Part shown: one piece after another, positions 1 through 7,243 of the stretch
Position numbering within the stretch: position 1 is the stretch's first letter
Layout: each line of letters starts with the position of its first letter
Assembly: GCA_003164495.1 (NCBI GenBank)
Contig: PLTN01000115.1
Location: 1 to 43,131, forward strand
Reading direction: 5' to 3'
DNA: 43,131 bases
DNA from: Vulcanimicrobiota bacterium
GTDB lineage: Bacteria > Vulcanimicrobiota > Vulcanimicrobiia > Vulcanimicrobiales > Vulcanimicrobiaceae
Notes under the pieces: generated by a model
The model's input: the letters and a program-made list of their open reading frames with translations, nothing else
Databases searched by the model: none
Told to the model about the DNA's origin: nothing
Position numbers and translations under genes: made by a program

Positions 1-478
1 AGACGAACTTTCCGGCGTCGCTTGCGAAGAGCGCCGCGATGGCTGCGGCGTTCTTGCGCTTGACCGCTTCCCCGGTGAGAATGACGGCCCCGGTGTCGAC
101 GGCCTCGCGGTCGAGCCCGGCGCTGCGGTAGGCGTCGTCGATGAACGTCGCGAGTTGCGCGGCATCGATCGTGTCGTCGTCGAGGAACGGCGTCAAGCGG
201 ATCGGCGACGACCAGAGCGTGCTGCGTTCGAAGACGATGAAACGGCTCGAGAGCTGGTGCGCTTGGCGCCGCAAGTGTACGCGCGAGAACATCAGGTGCG
301 AGGTCGAGCTGCCCACGTCGATGCCGACGGTCGTGAACTCGACGTTGTCGAGGCGCCAAACGGCATCGGCGAGCGTGGCCTTCTCATCGTCGGTCAGGTG
401 ATCGTGCGGGAAGGCGTCTTCGTGCAGCCGCCACGACGGCGGCGGTTCTGGAGCGGGTTTCCAGCTATACGGGTACAT
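1..478 (-). CDS. EutA-like protein (ethanolamine ammonia-lyase reactivase family), 3' end missing
   Basis: The reading frame is open from the ATG at 478 to the left edge, giving about 159 residues of the N-terminal part. The translation contains VGIDVGSSTSHLMFSRVHL, the phosphate-binding start of the ASKHA fold as found in EutA, and later DTGAVILTGEAVKRKNA, which also matches EutA. EutA uses ATP to reactivate adenosylcobalamin-dependent ethanolamine ammonia-lyase EutBC. No eutB or eutC is visible here. It is the last visible gene of the minus arm (binding protein, bicupin, ATPase, this gene), 54 nt after the ATPase stop, with two small hairpins in the gap. Family assignment is fairly secure; its role in this locus is unknown. 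Confidence 0.72.
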   Translation of the reverse strand, partial: MYPYSWKPAPEPPPSWRLHEDAFPHDHLTDDEKATLADAVWRLDNVEFTTVGIDVGSSTSHLMFSRVHLRRQAHQLSSRFIVFERSTLWSSPIRLTPFLDDDTIDAAQLATFIDDAYRSAGLDREAVDTGAVILTGEAVKRKNAAAIAALFASDAGKFV

Positions 479-488
479 GCGCGGCGGC

Positions 489-531
489 TTGGGCGAAGCC
501 CAAACGCGACGGATTCACGGAACGTGAATCC
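489..531 (-). promoter_or_regulatory. Two tandem small hairpins between ABC ATPase and eutA-like gene
   Basis: Bases 511-519 (GGATTCACG) and 523-531 (CGTGAATCC) form a perfect 9-bp inverted repeat around a 3-nt loop. Bases 489-494 (TTGGGC) and 498-503 (GCCCAA) form a second perfect 6-bp inverted repeat with the same loop. Both fill the 54-nt gap between the ATPase stop and the EutA-like start. They could be an RNA processing or attenuation element that sets different levels of the two products. There is no U-tract, so a classical terminator is unlikely. Confidence 0.5.
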
Positions 532-532
532 A

Positions 533-1621
533 CTATGGCGCGAGCATGACGACGGCGGCGTTGGGGTCGGGTTCGAGGAAAACGACGTCCCCGCGCTTCA
601 AGCCGGCCTTCTCTTTGTGCACCCGCACGCGCAGCAACGTTCCCGCCGACTCGACGTGATAGTCCCAGCAGTCGCCCTGATAGATGCAGAACGAGACCGT
701 GCCCGTCCACACGTCCTTAGCCGGGCGGTCGCGGTGCAGCACGAAATCTTCCGGGCGCAGAAAGAGCTGAACGCTCTGCCCGTGGATGAGGTCGTCACGC
801 ACGACGCCGCTGACGCTGCCGTGCGAGGTCATGATGTTCGTTGCGCCCGCGGTGCGCTCTACGGTGCCCGTGAGCTCGTTGGCCACGCCGACGAACGTGG
901 CCGTGAATGCCGAGCGGGGCGAGCGGTAGATCTGCTGCGGCTCGCCCAGTTCGACGATCTGACCGTGCTCCATCAGCATGATGCAGTCGGAGATCGCCAG
1001 AGCCTCGTTTTGGTCGTGGGTGACGTAGACGGCCGTGATGCCGAGCTTTTGCTGAACTTCCCGGATCTCTTCGCGCATCCGCTCGCGCAACTGCGCGTCG
1101 AGGTTGCTGAGCGGTTCATCGAGCAGCAGGATCTCGGGCTCGCGCACGAGCGCGCGCGCCAGCGCCACGCGCTGCTGCTGGCCGCCGGAGAGGGCGGTTG
1201 CGGGGCGCGACGCGTACTCCGTCAAGCCGACGAGTTCGAGCGCGCGTTCGGTCTTTTCGCGCACGACGTCCTTGGCCGGCTTGTTCTTGCCGACGGTTAG
1301 GGGAAAGGAAACGTTCTCGAACACCGTCATATGCGGCCACACCGCGTAGGATTGGAAGACCATGCCGATCGGGCGTTTGTTGGCGGGAACCGCGATGTGC
1401 TGCTTCGCGTCGTAGACGTGTTTGTCGCCGATGGTGATCTCGCCGGCATCGGGCCGCTCGAGGCCCGCGATCATCCGCAGCGTGGTCGTCTTACCGCAGC
1501 CGCTCGGTCCGAGCAACGTGAACAGTTGGCCGTCGGGCACCTTGAATGAGATGCCGTTGACGGCGTTGCGGGTGATGTCACGGCCCGGGTAGCGTTTGAA
1601 GAGACCGCGGATCGTGATCAT
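533..1621 (-). CDS. ABC transporter ATP-binding protein, FbpC/PotA type with TOBE domain
   Basis: This 362-residue cytoplasmic ATPase would energise the import system formed with the Tat-exported binding protein (2775-3881) and the fused permease (7237-8937). Visible motifs are Walker A GPSGCGKTT (38-46), Q-loop Q90, signature LSGGQ (144-148), Walker B ILLLDE (164-169) and switch His202. The C-terminal third (from about 235) has the TOBE fold typical of the iron, spermidine and aminoethylphosphonate importers. Its ATG overlaps the bicupin stop by 4 nt, so the two are translationally coupled. ATPase and permease sit on opposite arms of the divergent locus. Substrate cannot be read from the ATPase. 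Confidence 0.93.
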   Translation of the reverse strand: MITIRGLFKRYPGRDITRNAVNGISFKVPDGQLFTLLGPSGCGKTTTLRMIAGLERPDAGEITIGDKHVYDAKQHIAVPANKRPIGMVFQSYAVWPHMTVFENVSFPLTVGKNKPAKDVVREKTERALELVGLTEYASRPATALSGGQQQRVALARALVREPEILLLDEPLSNLDAQLRERMREEIREVQQKLGITAVYVTHDQNEALAISDCIMLMEHGQIVELGEPQQIYRSPRSAFTATFVGVANELTGTVERTAGATNIMTSHGSVSGVVRDDLIHGQSVQLFLRPEDFVLHRDRPAKDVWTGTVSFCIYQGDCWDYHVESAGTLLRVRVHKEKAGLKRGDVVFLEPDPNAAVVMLAP

Positions 1622-2778
1622 CGCACGTCGGTGTTGTACGTAAAAGCGGGCATCTTCGATTCGATGCCGGCGTCACCGAGAATCTTGTCGTAGTCGACCT
1701 TGATCTGCGGATCCTCGTCTTCGTATTCGATCAAGGTGCCGCCCTCGCGGTAGCTCACGTACACGCCCATCTTTCCGTTGACCACGCGATTGCCCGAACG
1801 CCGGAATCCGGTCGGGTTATTCGAGCTGCCGCCCGGCCGGAACGCCAGTTGCCGCGCCGTTTCGTTGCCGGTATTGAAGTGCTGGTGAAACCACTTCGTC
1901 GGCGGACAGAACACCGAGTACAAGCCCCAGTCGAGGCGCACGATCTGGTCGTCGAAGTGGTTCGCGTACGGCCGGATGCCCAACTCCTGAGGCCACATGA
2001 TGCTATAGCCTTCGGAGCGCGCGATCAAGAGAATGGCGCCGCCTTGATGGTGATGCGCTTTGTGGTAGCGGCCGACGGGCCACTCGGTGAGATGACCGGC
2101 AAACGAGTTCGACGCCATGTCGAACACCGTGATCTTGACGCCCGCGCCCTTGGCTTCTTGAGCGTCGACGAGTGCTTCGCTGACGTTGTCGATGAAGTTC
2201 GTCTGCCACATCATCCCCGAGCCTTCGAGAATGCGTTCCTCGCGCGTGAAGAACTCGGCGTCGCTGCCGCTGAAGCGGTCGCGAAAGACGAACGGGTTGT
2301 TGAAGATGAAGTCGATGTTGTGGAAGAGGTCGATCATCATCGGCGCGTCGTTGACACCGAGATAGATCACCGGCGTGTTGCCGACGTTGTAGAGCCGGTA
2401 CGATGCGTTTGCGGGCGGCGAAAACAGGCTCCACGGGCCCCACTCGAAGGTGAGCTTTTCGTTGGGTGCTTCATCGAGCCAGACTTCGGCCGTACCGTGT
2501 CCTTCGAGCACGCAGATGAGCTGCTGGTAGAGATGACGCTGCGGCGTGATGGCGCCGCCGGGCGGAATCTCCACCACGTGCATGCCGGAAAAGCCCTCCA
2601 TGCCGGCCAGATCGATGAACGCGCCGGGCGTGCCGGTGAGCTTCCAGGGCTTGCGCTCGACCACGCGCGCATCGTAGATGCCGTAGCCGCGATGGATCGG
2701 GATATCCTGAGCCGCCATCCACTTCTCGTAAGCGGTCTGCTTGATTCTCCGCGCGGGCTGCGTTGAGGGCTGCGTCAT
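1618..2778 (-). CDS. Bicupin protein (two cupin domains), possible dioxygenase or binding protein
   Basis: 386 residues with two cupin barrels. The first (about 60-160) carries MHVVEIPPGGAITPQRH and VLEGHGTAEVW. The second (about 240-350) carries a His-rich metal site YHKAHHHQGGA and a later WFHQHFNTGN. Bicupins include gentisate-type ring-cleaving dioxygenases, oxalate decarboxylases and non-enzymatic proteins. In a cluster with a Rieske oxygenase, dihydrodiol dehydrogenase and C-C hydrolase but no extradiol dioxygenase, it is a candidate for the missing ring-cleavage or a related step; that is inference. Start and stop both overlap neighbours by 4 nt (ATGA), so it is co-translated with the ABC genes. 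Confidence 0.8.
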   Translation of the reverse strand: MTQPSTQPARRIKQTAYEKWMAAQDIPIHRGYGIYDARVVERKPWKLTGTPGAFIDLAGMEGFSGMHVVEIPPGGAITPQRHLYQQLICVLEGHGTAEVWLDEAPNEKLTFEWGPWSLFSPPANASYRLYNVGNTPVIYLGVNDAPMMIDLFHNIDFIFNNPFVFRDRFSGSDAEFFTREERILEGSGMMWQTNFIDNVSEALVDAQEAKGAGVKITVFDMASNSFAGHLTEWPVGRYHKAHHHQGGAILLIARSEGYSIMWPQELGIRPYANHFDDQIVRLDWGLYSVFCPPTKWFHQHFNTGNETARQLAFRPGGSSNNPTGFRRSGNRVVNGKMGVYVSYREGGTLIEYEDEDPQIKVDYDKILGDAGIESKMPAFTYNTDVR

Positions 2779-3881
2779 TCGCCGAGCAGTTCGCGGACTT
2801 TTGCGATCGCGGGGTTGCGCTGTTCGGTGATGTATTTGTAGTCGTAGGTGTCCAAGTACTTCGTTCCCTTTTGCGGAAAGATGAACGGGGGCAGGTCTTT
2901 ATCGTAGTGCACGTCGGTGCGCAGGCTCAGCGACTGGGTCGAGGTCGCGAACGCGGCCTGCGCGCTCGTGCCGGCCAGCCAGTTGATGAACAATTTGGCG
3001 GCGTTGGAATGCGGTGCTTTGTTCAGCAGGCACACGAGGCCCCAACTGCCGGTGAGCACGCTGGGCGCGTCGGTCGGAAAGACGGGTTCGATCGGGTAGC
3101 CCAGTTCCTGGAAGCGCATGATCTCCGCGATCTCCGGGCCGACGGCGATCGGGTAGTTGCCCTGCGCGAGCCACTGCGCGGCTTGGCGCGCGTCGCGCGA
3201 GAGGACCGGCTTCTGCTCCTGATAGAGCTTCTTCACGAAATCGGCGCCGAACTCGATATAGAAGTAGCTGGTCAGCGACTCACCCGCACCGGAGCTGGCC
3301 GGATCTTTGGCGACGAACTTGCCCTGCCACTTGGGATCGAGCAGATCTTTCCATTTCGTGATCTCGCCGCGCTTGACCATCTTCGTGTTGATGGCGAGTT
3401 CGGGAACCACGTTTTGCAGCACGCGCAAGATCGTGTTGTTCGGATCCGCGTACCAGAGGTGCCCGTCTTTCCAGTCGCGTTTGTTGATGACTTCGGGCGA
3501 AACGAGGATCGGTTCGATGCGCTCGAGCCAGCCGCCGGGCAGAAACGTGAGCACCGGGGTGTCGCTGCCGCTGATGAAGACGTCGAGCAGATACTTTCCG
3601 GCGGCGCGTTCGGAACGCACGCGCGCACCGCTGGCCGACGTACCGCTGCTGATGTAGGTGACCGGGATGCCGTAGGCTTTCTGAAAGCCGGTGACGAGCG
3701 CTTCGCGCGTCGCATCGATCGGCGGACCATCGACGACGACGCCGCCTTCAGCTTTCGCCGCATTGACGAGTGCGGTCATCGCACCCGCTTGAGCAAACGC
3801 GGGCCGGCTTGCTGCTGTAAGCAGCGCGGCGCCGGTGCCGGCAATCGCAGCGCGACGGTTCATTGAATGAAGCTCGGACAT
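2775..3881 (-). CDS. Tat-exported extracellular solute-binding protein (iron/AfuA-like ABC family 1)
   Basis: 368 residues. The N-terminus has MNRRAAIAGTG followed by a hydrophobic stretch and AFAQA, a twin-arginine signal with cleavage near residue 31. The mature part resembles the ferric/AfuA, thiamine and aminoethylphosphonate group of binding proteins (for example LLDPKWQGKFVAKDPASSGAG). In an aromatic-catabolic locus an organic acid ligand is more likely than iron. An alternative ATG at 3863 would still keep the RR motif. It is the first gene of the minus arm and diverges from the hydrolase at 3994, with a 112-nt shared control region. The 14-site promoter motif described elsewhere in the window is absent here. 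Confidence 0.88.
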   Translation of the reverse strand: MSELHSMNRRAAIAGTGAALLTAASRPAFAQAGAMTALVNAAKAEGGVVVDGPPIDATREALVTGFQKAYGIPVTYISSGTSASGARVRSERAAGKYLLDVFISGSDTPVLTFLPGGWLERIEPILVSPEVINKRDWKDGHLWYADPNNTILRVLQNVVPELAINTKMVKRGEITKWKDLLDPKWQGKFVAKDPASSGAGESLTSYFYIEFGADFVKKLYQEQKPVLSRDARQAAQWLAQGNYPIAVGPEIAEIMRFQELGYPIEPVFPTDAPSVLTGSWGLVCLLNKAPHSNAAKLFINWLAGTSAQAAFATSTQSLSLRTDVHYDKDLPPFIFPQKGTKYLDTYDYKYITEQRNPAIAKVRELLGE

Positions 3882-3938
3882 TTGGAGGGTGCCTTTCTAC
3901 CGTCGCGAAAACTGCTTAGGCGATTTAGGTTATCACGG

Positions 3939-3949
3939 ACCGGACCGGT
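3939..3949. promoter_or_regulatory. Palindrome in the divergent control region of the catabolic locus
   Basis: ACCGG-A-CCGGT is a perfect 5-1-5 palindrome. It lies near the middle of the 112-nt region (3882-3993) between the divergently transcribed binding-protein and hydrolase genes. It is a candidate operator for a local regulator that is not in the window. A clear sigma-70 -35/-10 pair could not be assigned on either strand. Confidence 0.35.
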
Positions 3950-3993
3950 TTCGTCGCGCCGAATTGACCCCCTTCGACGAAAGGACCCAGTTT

Positions 3994-4869
3994 ATGCAGT
4001 TGCCCGACGGCGTACTCTCCTCGTTTGTCGATGTGCGCGGAATCAAGACCCATTACGTCGAGGCCGGCAGCGGCGAACCGATCGTGTTCGTGCATGGTGC
4101 GGGTCCCGGTGCCTACGGTTGGGCCGGTTGGCGGCAAACGATCCCCGTGCTCGCCAAACACTTTCGCGTTTACGCGTTGGACACGCTGGGGTTCGGTCTC
4201 ACCGACAAACCCGCCGACAGCTGCAGCGACCAGGATTCCGTCGATCACCTGCTGGGCTTTCTCGACGCGTTGTGTCTCGATAAAGTGTATCTGTGCGGCA
4301 ACTCACGCGGCGCGTACATGGCGGCCAAATTGACCGTGGATCAGCCCAAGCGCGTGAAGAAGCTGCTCATGGTCAGCAGCGGCAGCATTGCGCTCGCCAT
4401 GGGGCTCGAACGCAACGAGGCGCAAATGGGCGGAATGCGCAAGCTGCAGGCCTATGACGGCACGCCCGAAGCGATGCGCAGCTTCATGGAGATCATCGTT
4501 CACGATCATCGCAAGATCACCGATGACCTGATCGCCGACCGCGTGCAGATGGCCGCCCTGCCGGGCCACGACAACGTCCACAAGCTGCAAGGTCAGTATC
4601 GCAACTCGCTCAAGACCAATCCCAACGAGTGGCAGCGTTTCGAGCTGAAGCACCGTCTGCCGCAACTGACGATCCCGATGCACATGGTGTGGGGCGCGAA
4701 GGACAGCTTCGCCCCGCCCGAATTCGCCGACACGCTGCAGAAGATGCTGCCCAACGTCACGTTCGAGATGCTCGAGAACTCCGGACACCAGGCGCAGAAC
4801 GACGAGTCGGATCGCTTCAACGATATCGCGCTGGCCTTCTTCGGGGCTCGCGTCACCGCGCCGGTCTAG
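3994..4869 (+). CDS. Alpha/beta hydrolase resembling meta-cleavage-product (C-C bond) hydrolases
   Basis: 291 residues from ATG 3994, chosen because GAAAGGA sits about 8 nt upstream; a longer in-frame start at 3889 would add 35 residues with no family match. The oxyanion-hole region HGAGPGAYGW (35-44) is the signature of BphD/HsaD-type hydrolases. Catalytic residues are Ser104 in GNSRG, Asp237 in WGAKDSF and His265 in NSGHQAQ. These enzymes hydrolyse vinylogous 1,5-diketones produced by extradiol ring cleavage. It starts the plus arm and is followed 2 nt later by the Rieske oxygenase, so a catabolic role is well supported. Exact substrate is unknown and esterase activity is possible. Confidence 0.87.
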   Translation: MQLPDGVLSSFVDVRGIKTHYVEAGSGEPIVFVHGAGPGAYGWAGWRQTIPVLAKHFRVYALDTLGFGLTDKPADSCSDQDSVDHLLGFLDALCLDKVYLCGNSRGAYMAAKLTVDQPKRVKKLLMVSSGSIALAMGLERNEAQMGGMRKLQAYDGTPEAMRSFMEIIVHDHRKITDDLIADRVQMAALPGHDNVHKLQGQYRNSLKTNPNEWQRFELKHRLPQLTIPMHMVWGAKDSFAPPEFADTLQKMLPNVTFEMLENSGHQAQNDESDRFNDIALAFFGARVTAPV

Positions 4870-4871
4870 CG

Positions 4872-6041
4872 ATGCTTTCAGCGGAGAAGAACGCGCGCCT
4901 GACCCAAACCGGCGCCGATACGCCCGGCGGTCAGCTGTTGCGCCGCTACTGGCAGGCGCTGTGGCCGGCGTGCGATTTCACGGACGAGCATCCGAAGAAG
5001 CGCATCAAGGTGATGGGCGAGGATCTCGTCGTGTACCGCGGTGAGGACGGCGCGTTCGGTTGCGTCACGGAACGCTGCACCCATCGCGGCTGTTCGCTCT
5101 ACTATGGTTTTCTCGAAGGCAGCGCGATCCGTTGCGCCTATCACGGCTGGAAGTTCGAACGTGACGGGCGTTGCGTCGAGCAGCCCTTCGAACCGAAGGA
5201 CAGCACGTTCAAGGATCGCGTGCGGCAACGGGCCTATCCGGTTCAAGAACTCGGCGGCTTGCTGTTCGTCTACATGGGGCCGCTGCCGGCGCCGCTGCTC
5301 CCGCGCTGGGACACGCTCGTGCGCAAGGACGGCACGAGGCTGATCGAGATCCGACCGGACCTGACGTGCAACTGGCTGCAGGCGCAAGAGAACACCGCCG
5401 ACACCACCCACACCTACTATCTGCACGGTCACACGATGGCGCAGAAGGGGATCAAATGGGAGTCGGCCGCCTACTACTACCGGCCCATTGTCTCGTACGA
5501 CTTCTCGCTCTGCGAGTGGGGCATCACGAAGACCCTTTTTTACGGCGGCGAGAATCCGGGCGAAGAGATCCGGCCGCCGCTGATCTTCCCGAACATTCTG
5601 CGCATTCCCGAAGGCCGGAACGAGCGCCAGCACTGGCGCGTGCCGATCGACGACACGAGCACGCGGATCATCGTGATGCAGTTTGCGCCGAACGAAACCG
5701 GCGCCGACGAGCCGCCGCAAGCCATCGTGCCGATGCAGTACATGCCCGACGACAAGGGTCCCGACGGCGAATACGCGCTCGATAACTTCAATAGCCAAGA
5801 CCGCATGGCATGGGAAACGCAGGGCGCGATCTACGACCGCACGCAAGAGCATTTGGGCGTGACCGATGTCGGCGTCGTGATGTTGCGCAAACTGCTCGAC
5901 GAGCAGATCGCAATCGTCGAGGCCGGCGGCGAGCCGATGGGCATCCTGCGCGATCCGGCCAAGAACGAAATCATCGCGTTCTCCACGCACAGCCTCAACC
6001 GCCTCGAAGCGGTCGGTAGCGGCGCAGCAAAGACCTCGTAG
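4872..6041 (+). CDS. Rieske non-haem iron oxygenase, alpha (phthalate 4,5-dioxygenase-like) subunit
   Basis: 389 residues from ATG 4872; an upstream in-frame ATG at 4629 lies inside the hydrolase gene and is unlikely. The Rieske [2Fe-2S] ligands are C69-x-H71 and C88-x2-H91 (CTHRGC, CAYHGW). The mononuclear iron site is in ENTADTTHTYYLH, with Asp177 as the electron bridge and His180/His185 as ligands. Length and motifs fit the phthalate/vanillate branch (class I), which needs a separate ferredoxin-type reductase; none is in the window. Together with the Gfo/Idh enzyme immediately downstream this is the Pht3-Pht4 arrangement: cis-dihydroxylation, then rearomatisation. Confidence 0.92.
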   Translation: MLSAEKNARLTQTGADTPGGQLLRRYWQALWPACDFTDEHPKKRIKVMGEDLVVYRGEDGAFGCVTERCTHRGCSLYYGFLEGSAIRCAYHGWKFERDGRCVEQPFEPKDSTFKDRVRQRAYPVQELGGLLFVYMGPLPAPLLPRWDTLVRKDGTRLIEIRPDLTCNWLQAQENTADTTHTYYLHGHTMAQKGIKWESAAYYYRPIVSYDFSLCEWGITKTLFYGGENPGEEIRPPLIFPNILRIPEGRNERQHWRVPIDDTSTRIIVMQFAPNETGADEPPQAIVPMQYMPDDKGPDGEYALDNFNSQDRMAWETQGAIYDRTQEHLGVTDVGVVMLRKLLDEQIAIVEAGGEPMGILRDPAKNEIIAFSTHSLNRLEAVGSGAAKTS

Positions 6042-6043
6042 CG

Positions 6044-7243
6044 GTGCTGCGTCTCGGCATCGCCGGCATCGGGATTGCGGCAGAGCAGGTTTTGCCGAAC
6101 ATCGGCTCGATCGCCGACACGGTGCGGCTCACGGCCGTTGCCGACGTGCGCGCCGAAGCCCTGCGAGCGTTCGGTGTGCGGCATCCGGGCGTCGAGCTCT
6201 TCGACTCGGTCGAGGCCCTTTGTGCGAGCGACGCCGTCGACGTCGTCTGGATCGCGACGCCGAACGAATATCACGCCGCGCACGCGGTGCTGGCGGCTGA
6301 TCACGGCAAGCACGTCGTGTGCGAGAAACCGATGGCGACGACGATCGAGCAGTGTAACGCGATCGTGGCGGCGGTCGAAGCCGCCGGCGTGAAGTACGTG
6401 CAAGGGCACTCGAAGATCTACTACTCCGTGCTGCGGCGCATGCGCGAGGTCATCAAGAGCGGCGAGCTGGGCCGCGTCACGCAGATCAACACGTGGAACT
6501 TCAACGATTGGCTGATCCGGCCGCGCACGCCGGCGGAAGAGCGCACCGATCTCGGCACCGGGCCCGTGTTCCGCCAAGCGCCGCACCAGGTGGATATCGT
6601 GCGCTATCTCGCCGGGAGCCCGGTGAGCAGCGTGCGCGCGGTGACGGCGCGCCGCGAAGCGGGTTCGCCCGAAACCGAATCCGATTACACCGCGTTGCTG
6701 ACCTTCGAGGACGGCGCGGCGGCGACACTCGTCTTCAACGCGCAGGGGTATTTTGACATCGTGGATTTGACCTGGGGCATCGGTGAGAGCGGCTACCGGA
6801 CGCTCGACCCCGGTTCGATCCGGCCGGCCGAGCGTCGCGCGCCGATGCCGGCCGAGGAGAAGTGGCGCTTCCAACGTGAAGGCGATCCGTATGGGCGCGG
6901 ACGCGACGGCGGCGAAGACAAGCGTTCGTTGCGAAAACCGCCGTTCTTCGGGCTGACCATCGTGCACTGCGAACGCGGTGTGGTGCGTCAATCGCCCGAC
7001 GGCATTTTCGTCTACGACCGCGAGGGGCGGCGCGAACTCGCCTGCGGAGCGGGCTACCTGCGGGGCGCGGCGGAGCTGATGGAGCTCGCGGATGCGCTGG
7101 CCGGCGAACGCGAGCCGTTTCTCGACGCTGCCTGGGGCCGCGCAACGCTCGAGGTTTGCGTTGCGATCCTCGAGTCGGGCGCGCAGCGCCGCGAACTGAC
7201 GCTGAACTACCAGTTCCCTGCCAACGCCGTCGGCACGTGGTAA
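6044..7243 (+). CDS. Gfo/Idh/MocA dehydrogenase, phthalate dihydrodiol dehydrogenase (Pht4)-like
   Basis: 399 residues from a GTG at 6044, 2 nt after the Rieske stop. The N-terminal Rossmann fold has GIAGIGIAA (5-13) and the conserved EKP motif at 94-96 (VVCEKPMATT), the family's catalytic lysine. The central NFNDWLIRPRTPAEE and QAPHQVDIVRYL stretch is characteristic of Pht4-type cis-4,5-dihydro-4,5-dihydroxyphthalate dehydrogenases. It would oxidise the cis-dihydrodiol from the adjacent oxygenase with NAD(P)+. The substrate may be another aromatic acid, as no Pht5 decarboxylase is visible. Confidence 0.9.
   Translation: MLRLGIAGIGIAAEQVLPNIGSIADTVRLTAVADVRAEALRAFGVRHPGVELFDSVEALCASDAVDVVWIATPNEYHAAHAVLAADHGKHVVCEKPMATTIEQCNAIVAAVEAAGVKYVQGHSKIYYSVLRRMREVIKSGELGRVTQINTWNFNDWLIRPRTPAEERTDLGTGPVFRQAPHQVDIVRYLAGSPVSSVRAVTARREAGSPETESDYTALLTFEDGAAATLVFNAQGYFDIVDLTWGIGESGYRTLDPGSIRPAERRAPMPAEEKWRFQREGDPYGRGRDGGEDKRSLRKPPFFGLTIVHCERGVVRQSPDGIFVYDREGRRELACGAGYLRGAAELMELADALAGEREPFLDAAWGRATLEVCVAILESGAQRRELTLNYQFPANAVGTW

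Noticed and set aside
155..1300. Long plus-strand open frame opposite the ABC ATPase
   Set aside because: It is Arg/Val/Asp-rich low-information translation antisense to a clear ATPase gene. Long antisense frames of this kind are common in GC-rich DNA.
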